Below are positions 6,726-14,908 of a stretch of DNA of 14,936 bases, piece by piece. The number at the start of each line of letters is the position of its first letter. Position 1 is the first letter of the stretch. Source of the stretch: an uncultured Lachnospiraceae bacterium. GTDB taxonomy: Bacteria > Bacillota > Clostridia > Lachnospirales > Lachnospiraceae. The DNA is taken from positions 1 to 14,936 of the forward strand of contig CAKRNX010000047.1 in the NCBI GenBank assembly GCA_934371475.1, given 5' to 3'. The translations under genes and the position numbers were made by a program. The notes under the pieces are model-generated. The model was not told the DNA's origin. It worked only from the letters and a program-made list of their open reading frames with translations, and did not search any database.

Positions 6726-8513
6726 ATGTATTATCCAGATGATGTGATAGAAGAAGTGCGGGCCAGGAATGATATTGTGGATGTGATTTCCGCATATGTA
6801 AAGCTGCAGAGAAAGGGCAGCTCCTATTTTGGACTTTGCCCGTTTCATAATGAGAAATCTCCCTCGTTTTCAGTCAGTCCCGCCAAGCAGATGTATTACT
6901 GTTTCGGCTGCGGGGCAGGCGGAAATGTGCTGACGTTTATTATGGAATACGAAAACTTCACGTTCCCGGAAGCGCTGAAATATCTCGCAGACCGGGCGGG
7001 AATTGATCTTCCGGAGCAGGAATATTCGGCGGAAGCAAAGAAGCAGCAGGATCTTCGAACCGCTATTTTGAATGTCAACAGGATGGCGGGAACATATTAT
7101 TATTATCAGCTGCGCTCGGAGACCGGGCGGCCCGGAATGGAATATCTGAAAAACCGGCAGCTCTCAGATAAGACGATGCAGAGCTTCGGACTCGGATATG
7201 CGGGAAAATACAGCGACGGGCTGTATCATTACCTTAAGTCCAAAGGGATCAGTGATGAGCTGCTGCGTCAGTCGGGATTGATGAACGTAGATGAGAAAAG
7301 GGGAATGTATGATAAGTTCTGGAACCGCGTCATGTTTCCGATTATGGATGTCAATAACCGGATTATCGGATTTGGCGGCAGGGTCATGGGGGATGGGAAG
7401 CCAAAATACCTTAACTCTCCGGAGACGAAAGTGTTTGACAAGAGCCGCAATCTTTACGGACTGAATGTAGCACGCACTTCCAGGAAAAAATATTTGATTG
7501 TGTGCGAAGGGTATATGGATGTGATCTCCATGCATCAGGCCGGATTTACGAATGCGGTGGCTTCCCTGGGGACTGCGCTGACCAGTCAGCACGCTTCTCT
7601 TCTGAAGCGTTATACGGATGAAGTGATCCTCAGTTATGACAGTGATGAGGCCGGGATCCGTGCCGCGCTGCGTGCAATCCCGCTGATGAAAGCGGCCGGA
7701 ATCACAGCACGTGTGCTGAAGCTTTCTCCGTACAAGGATCCGGATGAGTTTATCAAAAATCTTGGTGCGGAAGCATTTGAGGAGCGGCTTGTGCAGGCTC
7801 AGAACAGTTTTATGTTTGAGCTGTCTGCCATAGAACAGAAATGGGATATGAATGACCCGGAAGGGAAGACATCATTTTTTAAAGAGGCAGCCCGGAAGAT
7901 TTCCGAGATTGAACTGGAAGTAGAGCGGGAAAATTATATTGAAGCGGTGGCATCCAAGTATCATACGAGTTTTGAAGGGCTGCGGAAAATGGTGCTGCGC
8001 TGCCTGATGCAAGGAGAGATCCCGGCAAGGACGGAGACGGTACGCAGCAGAAAAAACTCAGAAAAAGAGGATGGACTATTAAAGTCTCAGAGGCTGCTGC
8101 TGACATGGCTGACAGAATACAAAGATCTTTATGCAAGCATCCGTCCGCTGATTTCACCGGAAGATTTCACCACAGATTTTTACCGGGAAGTGGCGGGACT
8201 TCTGTTTGAACAGCTCGAGTCGGGCGAGGTAAACCCTGCCCGGATCATTAATCATTTTTCAGATCAGGAAGAGCAGCGGCAGGCAGCTGAACTTTTTAAT
8301 ACAAAAGTGCCGTTACAGTCGGAGGAAGGAACCCAAAAAGCCATAAAGGAGACTGTGGTCAAGATTATGGAGGCGGCGCTGGAACAGCAGAATCAGCACA
8401 TGGATCCGGCAGATCTGTCGGCGCTGCAGAAGGTACTGGATGGGAAAAGGCGTCTGCAGGAACTTGGCAAACTGAAGATTTCGCTGGTAAAGACCGGAAA
8501 CGGAGAGGAATAG
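6726..8513 (+). CDS. dnaG: DNA primase DnaG
   Basis: 595 aa, the usual length. It synthesises RNA primers at the replication fork with the DnaB-type helicase. The ATG at 6726 follows AGGGAG (6711-6716) at 9 nt and gives the conserved opening YYPDDVIEEVRARNDIVDVI. The open frame back to GTG 6666 lacks family similarity. The CHC2 zinc finger is complete: Cys38, His41, Cys59, Cys62. The catalytic core and TOPRIM domain follow with Glu261 in EGYMD and Asp305/Asp307 in DSDEAG. About residues 370-595 form the helical, divergent helicase-binding region. It is followed after one base by trmK. In many Firmicutes rpoD follows dnaG; here it does not. Confidence 0.97.
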   Translation: MYYPDDVIEEVRARNDIVDVISAYVKLQRKGSSYFGLCPFHNEKSPSFSVSPAKQMYYCFGCGAGGNVLTFIMEYENFTFPEALKYLADRAGIDLPEQEYSAEAKKQQDLRTAILNVNRMAGTYYYYQLRSETGRPGMEYLKNRQLSDKTMQSFGLGYAGKYSDGLYHYLKSKGISDELLRQSGLMNVDEKRGMYDKFWNRVMFPIMDVNNRIIGFGGRVMGDGKPKYLNSPETKVFDKSRNLYGLNVARTSRKKYLIVCEGYMDVISMHQAGFTNAVASLGTALTSQHASLLKRYTDEVILSYDSDEAGIRAALRAIPLMKAAGITARVLKLSPYKDPDEFIKNLGAEAFEERLVQAQNSFMFELSAIEQKWDMNDPEGKTSFFKEAARKISEIELEVERENYIEAVASKYHTSFEGLRKMVLRCLMQGEIPARTETVRSRKNSEKEDGLLKSQRLLLTWLTEYKDLYASIRPLISPEDFTTDFYREVAGLLFEQLESGEVNPARIINHFSDQEEQRQAAELFNTKVPLQSEEGTQKAIKETVVKIMEAALEQQNQHMDPADLSALQKVLDGKRRLQELGKLKISLVKTGNGEE

Positions 8514-8514
8514 A

Positions 8515-9219
8515 ATGGAATTATCAAAACGATTGTATGCGGTGGCCGGGCTGGTGACGCCGGGAGGCCGCTTGGCAGATATAGGAACCGATCACGCCTA
8601 TGTACCGATTTATCTGGCACAGACAGGCAGCATATCCGGGGCGGTTGCAATGGATGTGAACAGAGGGCCGCTGTTGCGTGCGCAGGAGCATATCTGTGAG
8701 AACGGTCTGGAGTCCTGCATTGCGGTGCGTCTTTCGGATGGCCTGCAGAAGCTGGAAGCAGGAGAAGCGGATACGGTACTGATTGCGGGGATGGGCGGCG
8801 CGCTGACGATACGGATCCTGGAGGCAGGATCTCATGTGCGGCTGACTGTGAAGGAACTGATCTTACAGCCACAGTCTGAGATTTTTAAGGTAAGGGAATG
8901 GCTGGAGGCACATGGATATATCATTACAGAAGAAGACATGGTCTGTGAGGATGGAAAATATTATCAGATGATGCGTGCAGTGGCTGGAAAAACAGCCGTT
9001 CCCATGGATGAGGTGCAGCTGTGGTACGGACCGTGCCTGCTGGATGAGAGCCATCCGGTTCTGAAAGAATATCTGACCTGGGAGAGGACTGTGAAGCAGG
9101 GGATCCTGCAGCAGTTGGAGCAGGCAAAGGGAGAACAGGCGATGGAGCGCCGACAGGAAGTGTACCATGCGCTGGAGAGGAACAGGGAAGCATTAAAGCG
9201 AATAGAACAGAAAAACTAG
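8515..9219 (+). CDS. trmK: tRNA (adenine22-N1)-methyltransferase TrmK
   Basis: 234 aa. An S-adenosylmethionine-dependent enzyme of the COG2384/TrmK family that makes m1A at position 22 of tRNA in Gram-positive bacteria. The N-terminal Rossmann domain shows the SAM-binding loop ADIGTDHAYVP (residues 21-31, with Asp22), a second acidic strand end AMDVNRGPL near 45, and the family hallmark AGMGG near 92-96. LILQPQ near 115 is also typical. The C-terminal part (about 165-234) is a charged helical hairpin consistent with the family's coiled-coil domain. The start is fixed by GGAGAGG in the end of dnaG and a one-base gap after its stop. Co-transcription with dnaG and nif3 matches the common arrangement of these two genes as neighbours. 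Confidence 0.93.
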   Translation: MELSKRLYAVAGLVTPGGRLADIGTDHAYVPIYLAQTGSISGAVAMDVNRGPLLRAQEHICENGLESCIAVRLSDGLQKLEAGEADTVLIAGMGGALTIRILEAGSHVRLTVKELILQPQSEIFKVREWLEAHGYIITEEDMVCEDGKYYQMMRAVAGKTAVPMDEVQLWYGPCLLDESHPVLKEYLTWERTVKQGILQQLEQAKGEQAMERRQEVYHALERNREALKRIEQKN

Positions 9220-9261
9220 AGTCTTTTTCAAACACGATTTAAGATAGGTAGGAGGAAGGGC

Positions 9262-10047
9262 ATGAGGTGTGGTGAACTGATTAATATACTGGAGAAAGAA
9301 ATTCCGCTTGAGGCGGCAGAAGGATGGGATAATCCGGGATTACAGGTGGGGCGAAGAGATGCACAGGTGAACAGAGTCTATATTGCACTGGATGCAACGG
9401 ATGAGGTGATTGCCCATGCGGTAGAATGGGGAGCGGATCTTTTGCTGACTCACCATCCTCTGCTAATCGGTGCGGTAAAAAAAATAAATTCAGATGAATT
9501 TCATGGCAGAAAAATTTTAGAGATGGCGGAAAAGCATCTGGCACATTATGCCATGCATACAAACTATGACGTCTGCAGAATGGGGAGACTCTGTGGGGAG
9601 CGTCTGCATCTTCTGGGATGCGAAGTGCTGGAAAAAACAGGTGAAGCAGAAGACGGAATGCCAACAGGCATCGGACTGGTCGGTTATCTGCCCAGGACTA
9701 TGACATTGGCAGAATGTTGTGAATATGTGCGCGGGGTCTTTTCTCTGGATCATGTAAAAGTATTTGGAGATACGCAGAAAAAAGTGTACAGAGCGGCAAT
9801 CTGTCCGGGATCCGGCAAGAGCCTGATGCACTGCGCACTGGAAAAAGGTGTGGATGTCTACATTACCGGCGATCTGGGCCATCATGACGGAATGGATGCT
9901 CTGGATCAGGGACTGTCTCTGATTGATGCGGGACATTACGGGATGGAACACGTTTTTATTCCGGAGATGGAACGGTATCTGCAGCTACATTTTCCGCAGC
10001 TGGAGGTCAGGACGGAACCGTTGCGGGAGCCATTTACCGTAATCTGA
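9262..10047 (+). CDS. Nif3-like dinuclear metal centre protein
   Basis: 261 aa. A member of the Nif3/YbgI/YqfO family, hexameric proteins with a two-metal site, often annotated as GTP cyclohydrolase I type 2; the cellular role is not settled. Expected ligands are all present: His64-His65 in LLLTHHPLL, Asp103 in MHTNYDV, and His225 and Glu229 in GHYGMEH. The conserved opening WDNPGLQVG is at residues 22-30. It is the short form, with no room for the CutA/PII-like insertion that lengthens B. subtilis YqfO to about 370 aa. The ribosome site AGGAGG (9250-9255) is strong. A 42-nt gap separates it from trmK, with no terminator, so the two are probably co-transcribed. Confidence 0.93.
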   Translation: MRCGELINILEKEIPLEAAEGWDNPGLQVGRRDAQVNRVYIALDATDEVIAHAVEWGADLLLTHHPLLIGAVKKINSDEFHGRKILEMAEKHLAHYAMHTNYDVCRMGRLCGERLHLLGCEVLEKTGEAEDGMPTGIGLVGYLPRTMTLAECCEYVRGVFSLDHVKVFGDTQKKVYRAAICPGSGKSLMHCALEKGVDVYITGDLGHHDGMDALDQGLSLIDAGHYGMEHVFIPEMERYLQLHFPQLEVRTEPLREPFTVI

Positions 10048-10064
10048 AAACATCAGATATGCAG

Positions 10065-10096
10065 TGACTCCTGCCTCGCAGGAGGAATGCGGGAGT
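10065..10096 (+). repeat. Intergenic hairpin element, copy D (compact form)
   Basis: TGACTCCTGCCTCGCAGG (10065-10082) resembles TGACTTCCACCTCTGCAGG of the other copies. Two exclusive foldings are visible: CTCCTGC (10068-10074) with GCAGGAG (10078-10084), 7 bp with a 3-nt loop; or ACTCCTGC (10067-10074) with GCGGGAGT (10089-10096), 8 bp with one G-U pair, around an inner CTC/GAG helix. The latter matches the outer stem of copy A. The following GTGTTCTTGA resembles GTATTCTTGA at 5451-5460, also downstream of copy A. There is no T-run, so a terminator role is unlikely. It lies between nif3 and the nucleoside kinase. Confidence 0.5.
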
Positions 10097-10143
10097 GTTC
10101 TTGAATCGATATAGAGACTTTCGTAAGAAGGGAGACGATATCT

Positions 10144-11817
10144 ATGGCAGAAGAAGCAAATAAAATAATGCTGGAGATTGGCGGTGAGCAAAAACAGTAT
10201 CCGATAGGGATCACTTACAGGGAACTGGCGCAGGAATATCAGCCGCTGTATCAGGAACAGATTTTGCTGGCGATGGCAGACAACCGGCTGCGGGAGCTGA
10301 GACGGCAGCCGAAGGAGGACTGTCGGGTAAGTTTTATAACAATGAAGGACCAGGCCGGATACAATGCGTACTGCCGGAGTGCCTGTCTGATGATGCTCAA
10401 AGCGATCCACAATGTCCTGGATCATGGCGAACACTATCAGGTGAGAGTTCATTTTATGGTCAGCGGAGGCCTCTACTGCACGCTGCACGGGAACGCAGAG
10501 GTGACAGAAGAGTTTCTGGGGCAGGTCAAAGCGTATATGGAAGATCTCTGCCGTCAGGCGATCCCGATAGACAAGAGGATTATTGATACACATGATGCGC
10601 AGGAACTGTTTGGGAGACTGCACATGCATGATAAAGCTCATCTGTTCCGCTACCGCCGGGGATCTAAGACCAATATTTACAGTATGAGCGGTTTTGTGGA
10701 TTACTATTACGGTTATATGGTACCAGATACTTCATATCTGCAGTGGTTTGATCTGAAAAGCTACGGAGAGGGTTTTGTACTCTGTCTGCCCACAAAGGAA
10801 AATCCCCGGAAAGTGCCGGAGTTTAAACCGGTGGAAAAATTGTTTCAGGTGCAGAAGCAGTCTCTGAAATGGGGAGAGCGAATGGATATTTTCACGGTGG
10901 CGGATCTTAATGACAAGATTGTTTCAGGAAGTGCCAAAGAACTGATCCTGGTGCAGGAAGCCTATCACGAAAAGCAGATTGCGCAGATTGCAGAAGAGAT
11001 TGCAGCCCATCCGGAGAAGAAACTTATCATGATTGCGGGGCCTTCTTCTTCCGGGAAAACTACGTTTTCTCATCGACTTGCCACGCAGCTGTCAGTGTAC
11101 GGGGTAAAGCCGCATCCAATTCCGATTGATGATTACTTTGTCAACCGGGAACAGACTCCGAAAGATGAGAACGGCAATTATAATTATGAATGTCTGGAAG
11201 CGATTGACCGGGAACTGTTTAATGAAGATATGAGCAGGTTACTGGCGGGCGAACGGGTGGAGCTGCCCTCTTTCAATTTCAAAACCGGGAAGCGGGAATA
11301 TAAGGGAAAGCATAAAAAGCTTGGGAAAAATGATATTCTTGTGATTGAGGGAATTCACGGATTGAATGATCAGCTCTCCTATGCGCTGCCGCGTGAGAGC
11401 AAATATAAGATTTATATTAGTGCGCTGACACAGCTGAATGTAGATGAGCACAACCGCATTTCCACCACAGACGGAAGGCTTCTGCGGCGCATTGTCAGGG
11501 ATGCGAGAACGAGAGGCGCTTCGGCAAAGGATTCGATTGCCATGTGGCCTTCTGTGCGCAGGGGAGAAGAAAATCACATTTTTCCCTATCAGGAGAGTGC
11601 GGATGTGATGTTTAATTCTGCGCTGATTTATGAGCTGGCGGTACTGAAGGTTTATGCGGAGCCGCTGCTGTTCGGCATCGGGCAGGATGAGCCGGAATAT
11701 CTGGAGGCAAAACGGCTTTTGAAATTCCTCGATTACTTTGTTCCGATTCCGCCGGATCATATCCCAAATAATTCTCTGGTGAGGGAGTTTATCGGCGGCA
11801 GCTGCTTTGATGTGTGA
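10144..11817 (+). CDS. Nucleoside (uridine-like) kinase with TGS/ThrRS-like N-terminus
   Basis: 557 aa. The C-terminal half (about 290-500) is a phosphoribulokinase/uridine-kinase P-loop domain: Walker A GPSSSGKTT at residues 299-307, IDDYF near 328, and VIEGIHGLND as the Walker B region. It probably phosphorylates a nucleoside with ATP or GTP. The N-terminal part resembles the TGS domain (about 8-70) and then the second additional domain of threonyl-tRNA synthetase, including HMHDKAHLF near 159-167; no synthetase catalytic core is present. This architecture recurs in Firmicutes and Thermotoga and is annotated as nucleoside kinase. The true substrate is not shown by sequence. The start is fixed by AAGGGAG (10128-10134). 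No clear promoter lies in the 96-nt gap after nif3, so read-through from the dgt operon is likely. Confidence 0.9.
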   Translation: MAEEANKIMLEIGGEQKQYPIGITYRELAQEYQPLYQEQILLAMADNRLRELRRQPKEDCRVSFITMKDQAGYNAYCRSACLMMLKAIHNVLDHGEHYQVRVHFMVSGGLYCTLHGNAEVTEEFLGQVKAYMEDLCRQAIPIDKRIIDTHDAQELFGRLHMHDKAHLFRYRRGSKTNIYSMSGFVDYYYGYMVPDTSYLQWFDLKSYGEGFVLCLPTKENPRKVPEFKPVEKLFQVQKQSLKWGERMDIFTVADLNDKIVSGSAKELILVQEAYHEKQIAQIAEEIAAHPEKKLIMIAGPSSSGKTTFSHRLATQLSVYGVKPHPIPIDDYFVNREQTPKDENGNYNYECLEAIDRELFNEDMSRLLAGERVELPSFNFKTGKREYKGKHKKLGKNDILVIEGIHGLNDQLSYALPRESKYKIYISALTQLNVDEHNRISTTDGRLLRRIVRDARTRGASAKDSIAMWPSVRRGEENHIFPYQESADVMFNSALIYELAVLKVYAEPLLFGIGQDEPEYLEAKRLLKFLDYFVPIPPDHIPNNSLVREFIGGSCFDV

Positions 11818-11847
11818 AATCAAAATAAAATCTTAAGAAAGCTTTCA

Positions 11848-11877
11848 TTGCATCAAAAGAGAGCGCTATGGTATACT
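11848..11877 (+). promoter_or_regulatory. Promoter of the surface-protein gene
   Basis: TTGCAT (11848-11853) and TATACT (11872-11877) are separated by 18 nt, and a TGG just before the -10 gives an extended -10 (TGnTATACT). Transcription would start near 11884, about 39 nt before the ATG. Immediately upstream are an A-rich tract and two overlapping palindromes, TCTTAAGA (11831-11838) and GAAAGCTTTC (11837-11846), which abut the -35 and could be an operator or UP-type element. No terminator for the preceding gene is visible in the 105-nt gap. Confidence 0.72.
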
Positions 11878-11922
11878 CTGACATATAAAAGAACAAGTTA
11901 CGGAACAGAAGGGGATGGAATT

Positions 11923-14706
11923 ATGAAAAAAGAAATGAGAGGATGGATGGGAGTGCTTTTGAGCGCTTCTATGGTTTTAAGTCCTACAATACAGCTTATG
12001 GCTGCCAATCAGTATTCCGTAGAGATGGAAGATGTAGGCGGAAAGGTACTTTTCCCGGGAGACAGCGTCTCCGGCATTTCCCCCGTTTATCTTGGACCGG
12101 ATGGCATAGAACAGGATGTATCCAGCGGGTCCTGGACAAATAATACGGATCAGGCATATGTGATGAGCGGGATGGAGGGTCAGGATGGACTCTGGCTGAC
12201 TCCGGCAGGATATGTACTGACAGTCAGCGGCGGCACCAGCAAAGTATCCGGTACTGAGGGAACGGATACTTCCAATCATTACAAGGCCAAAGATGAGAGT
12301 GAGGATTATGCTTCCGATGTCAAAAAAGATATCGCATATTACGAGGCCTGGAGTCAGGTAACTGTCAAGGCGGATGCCCCGCAGGAGGGCAAGGTATTTG
12401 ATCACTGGGAAGTGGTCAGCGCCAATGTTTCTCTGGCAGATGCCTCTGCGGAAGAGACCAGTTTTACGATGACGGACGGGGCGGTGTCTCTGAATGCAGT
12501 ATATGTAGAGGCTTCTCAGACACTGGAGCAGGAGACTGAGACACAGCAGGCTGAGACGGAGCTGCAGACCGAGGCACAGCAGACTGAAGCGCCGGCAGAG
12601 ACCATTACTGAAGCCCAGGGTGAGACAGAATCGCAGACCGGCGAACTGGAGACAGAGACTGAGAATGCTGCTGATCAGCTGGGCGAGCTGCAGACAGAGA
12701 CTTCAGGTGACGAGGGTATTGTGGTGATCGACGGAGATGACGACCAGCAGAACGGCCAGGAAGCACAGTATCAGCTTACTGTGGAGAATGGTTCAGGAAG
12801 CGGTGAGTACAGTCTGGGAACAGAAGTGACGGTTACCGCAGATCAGATAGACGGGATGGTGTTCACCGGATGGACAACAGATGCTGAGACGGTATGGTTC
12901 GCAGATGCGTACAGTACACAGACCACGTTTTCTATGCCGGCAGAGCCAGTTGTGGTAACGGCGACCTATGAGTCAGTACCGGCTGAGACAGAAGCTCAGA
13001 CCGAGTCCCAGACAGATAATTTTGACGAGTCGGAGACAGAGATTCAGACCGAAACACCGGAACTGTACAACGCAACCGTAGAAAACGGTGAGGGAAGCGG
13101 CACGTATGAGATGGGATCTGTGGTATCCATTATGGCTCATGATGCTCCGGAAGGGCAGATGTTTGCAGGATGGAGTGTTCCGGAGAATGTTGTGCTGGAG
13201 GATGCTCAGAGTCAGGAGACCAGTTTTGTGATGCCCGGTGGGAATGTGACAGTGACTGCTGTTTATACACAGCAGGAGACACAGCCCGCTACTGAACCGG
13301 ATCAGGAAACAGAAACAGAGATAAACTATCCGGATGCATCAGATGATGAGACTGAGATAGAGACAGAGACTGAGACAGAAACAGAGTCTGAGACAGAAAC
13401 AGAAACCGAGTTCACCGACGATGAAACAGAAATAGAAACGGAGACAGAAACGGAGACAGAAACGGAGACAGAAACGGAAGATGAGATTGTAGAGACCGAG
13501 ACAGAAGAAGAGACTGACCATGATGCAGATCAGACAGACAGCTATCTGATTACGGTTTCTCCTGATGATGTTGAGATCACGGATGGCGCTGAGCTGATTG
13601 ACAAAGGTGATGGAGCTGGTGAGCAGTATTACGCGGAACCGGGAACCACTGTTTCCATCAAGGCTCCGATGTATGATGATCATTTGTTTGACGGGTGGAA
13701 TGTGACGAGTGATACGCAGGGAAATATTGCAGTGACTACGGTATCAGAGGATGAGCGGACAGCGACTTTCATTATGCCATCATCACCGGTTAAAGTGCAG
13801 GCTCTGTATGAAGAGATTTTCCTGTATGACGCGGAGATTATTGACGGTTCAGGCAGTGACAGCTATTACGAGGGAGATGTTGTTGAGATTACAGCCAACG
13901 ATGCACCTGAGGGATATCGCTTCAAAGGCTGGACAGTAGTGAGTGGAGATGTAGAGCTGGATGATGCTTCCTCCGAGACTACAACGTTTACCATGCCGGC
14001 AGAGGATGTGCAGATTAAGGCCGAGTATGAAGTGGTGAAATATTCTCTGGTTGTCAATAATGGTAGTGGCAGCGGCAGTTATGCAATGGGCGAGCAGGTA
14101 AGCCTGACAGCTAATTATCCTTCCAGCGGCAAGGTGTTTGCAGGATGGAAGGTGACAGGCGGCAATGCCGCCGTAGCATCGGCCGACAGATATTATTCCA
14201 GTATTACTATGCCGGCAGAAGATGTAACGGTAGAGGCTACCTATAAGGATGGACCTTCTCCAGATTACAATGAGATTCAGAATATTACTGCTGGCGGCGA
14301 GTATCTGAAAGGTGAGACCATTACCTTTACCGCAGCAGGAAACGGTATGGATAATACCAATCCGAATCCGGGAGATTATCGCTACCGTCCGACTGGCTAT
14401 CAGATCGGAACAGTTACCGGCAACTGGAACAATGCGCCTTATACGACATCCATGGCGATCAATGCAGTTGGACAGTATACGCTGACTGTGAATTATGCGA
14501 AGGATGTATTTGATGGAAAAACCTGGAATCCGGACGGATCATCTGTCAGCAAGTCAGTGACGTTCAATGTGGTTAATACACGTTCCGTACAGACTGGAGA
14601 TCCGACAGATACGGGATATCTTTTGAGAATGGCAGCGATTGCAGCGGCAGCACTGATTGTGATTGTGGTCCTGGTTGTTGTAGTGATCAGACGGCGCAGA
14701 AGATAA
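11923..14706 (+). CDS. Secreted, wall-anchored repeat protein (divergent InlB-type repeats, Glu/Thr linkers)
   Basis: 927 aa. The ATG at 11923 follows AAGGGGA (11909-11915). The signal peptide is about residues 1-28 (basic MKKEMRGW, then a hydrophobic stretch). About five to six copies of a 70-residue beta module follow the plan Tyr-x-x-x-V-x-x-GSGSG-Y...G-V-x-I-x-A...F-x-G-W...T-x-F-x-MP-x-x-x-V-x-V-x-A-x-Y, as in divergent InlB B-repeats: about 283-350, 382-451, 541-631 (expanded), 635-704, 707-776, with a degenerate first copy about 150-193. Glu/Thr/Gln linkers occupy about 199-263, 353-380 and 452-538. A distinct beta domain spans about 780-885. The end is VQTGDPTDTG (889-898), a hydrophobic helix (903-922) and RRRRR, which resembles a non-LPXTG sortase signal of Clostridia (inference); a plain membrane anchor is the alternative. 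Likely an adhesin or structural wall protein; no enzyme domain or ligand is identifiable. It has its own promoter and terminator. Confidence 0.88.
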   Translation: MKKEMRGWMGVLLSASMVLSPTIQLMAANQYSVEMEDVGGKVLFPGDSVSGISPVYLGPDGIEQDVSSGSWTNNTDQAYVMSGMEGQDGLWLTPAGYVLTVSGGTSKVSGTEGTDTSNHYKAKDESEDYASDVKKDIAYYEAWSQVTVKADAPQEGKVFDHWEVVSANVSLADASAEETSFTMTDGAVSLNAVYVEASQTLEQETETQQAETELQTEAQQTEAPAETITEAQGETESQTGELETETENAADQLGELQTETSGDEGIVVIDGDDDQQNGQEAQYQLTVENGSGSGEYSLGTEVTVTADQIDGMVFTGWTTDAETVWFADAYSTQTTFSMPAEPVVVTATYESVPAETEAQTESQTDNFDESETEIQTETPELYNATVENGEGSGTYEMGSVVSIMAHDAPEGQMFAGWSVPENVVLEDAQSQETSFVMPGGNVTVTAVYTQQETQPATEPDQETETEINYPDASDDETEIETETETETESETETETEFTDDETEIETETETETETETETEDEIVETETEEETDHDADQTDSYLITVSPDDVEITDGAELIDKGDGAGEQYYAEPGTTVSIKAPMYDDHLFDGWNVTSDTQGNIAVTTVSEDERTATFIMPSSPVKVQALYEEIFLYDAEIIDGSGSDSYYEGDVVEITANDAPEGYRFKGWTVVSGDVELDDASSETTTFTMPAEDVQIKAEYEVVKYSLVVNNGSGSGSYAMGEQVSLTANYPSSGKVFAGWKVTGGNAAVASADRYYSSITMPAEDVTVEATYKDGPSPDYNEIQNITAGGEYLKGETITFTAAGNGMDNTNPNPGDYRYRPTGYQIGTVTGNWNNAPYTTSMAINAVGQYTLTVNYAKDVFDGKTWNPDGSSVSKSVTFNVVNTRSVQTGDPTDTGYLLRMAAIAAAALIVIVVLVVVVIRRRRR
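13348..13518 (+). repeat. In-frame hexanucleotide Glu-Thr repeat tract
   Basis: A purine-rich tract made almost entirely of degenerate GARACN hexamers encoding Glu-Thr pairs (residues about 476-532 of the surface protein). The most regular part, 13435-13476, is 3.5 copies of the 12-mer GAAACGGAGACA. Unit length is a multiple of three, so gain or loss of units would change linker length without breaking the frame. The tract spaces the third and fourth beta modules away from each other. Confidence 0.85.
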
Positions 14707-14844
14707 ACGACAGACTGGATAGTCTGGAAAATATAGACGGATCATAGTTTTACAGAGGAAAGTGTGGAATAAAGACAGACAGTTAACTATGCAGTACAGT
14801 GGGTTGTAATATTTACTGTGCAGATTAGAGCAGATTAGAAATAA
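14707..14844 (+). other. 3' untranslated stretch of the surface-protein transcript
   Basis: 138 nt with no gene. It holds a small hairpin right after the stop (CAGACT 14711-14716 with AGTCTG 14721-14726), a weaker inverted repeat (ACAGT 14796-14800 with ACTGT 14815-14819) and a short direct repeat of CAGATTAGA (14821-14829 and 14831-14839). None is followed by a T-run. I see no convincing promoter here. Confidence 0.5.
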
Positions 14845-14900
14845 AAACCGCTGCAGGATAGGTGAAAATCAAAAATCACTTGCCTGCAGCGGTTTATTTA
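14845..14900 (+). terminator. Intrinsic terminator after the surface-protein gene
   Basis: AAACCGCTGCAGG (14845-14857) pairs perfectly with CCTGCAGCGGTTT (14883-14895), a 13-bp GC-rich stem. Inside the loop GGTGA (14861-14865) can pair with TCACT (14876-14880), lengthening the helix. A T-rich tail (TTTATTTATATA) follows, and an A-run precedes the stem, so it could work in both directions. It closes the unit that began at 11848. Confidence 0.9.
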
Positions 14901-14908
14901 TATAGGGT

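Noticed and set aside
10109..10137. Possible promoter TTGAAT-17-TAAGAA before the nucleoside kinase
   Set aside because: The -10 match is poor and the implied transcript would begin within or after the ribosome site.
11239..11823. Minus-strand open frame opposite the nucleoside kinase
   Set aside because: Shadow of a conserved P-loop kinase gene; no domain or start signal supports it.
11848..11922. Upstream TTG start extending the surface protein by 25 residues
   Set aside because: The TTG is part of the -35 hexamer, and the extension would precede and spoil the signal peptide.
13348..13518. Regular repeats considered as a CRISPR array
   Set aside because: Units are 6-12 nt, directly adjacent, without unique spacers, and lie inside an open reading frame.
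13339..13683. Minus-strand open frame rich in Phe/Cys/Leu
   Set aside because: It is the reverse reading of the Glu/Thr hexamer tract; low complexity explains it.
14711..14726. Hairpin just after the surface-protein stop considered as a terminator
   Set aside because: Stem of only 6 bp with no T-run; the strong terminator is at 14845-14900.
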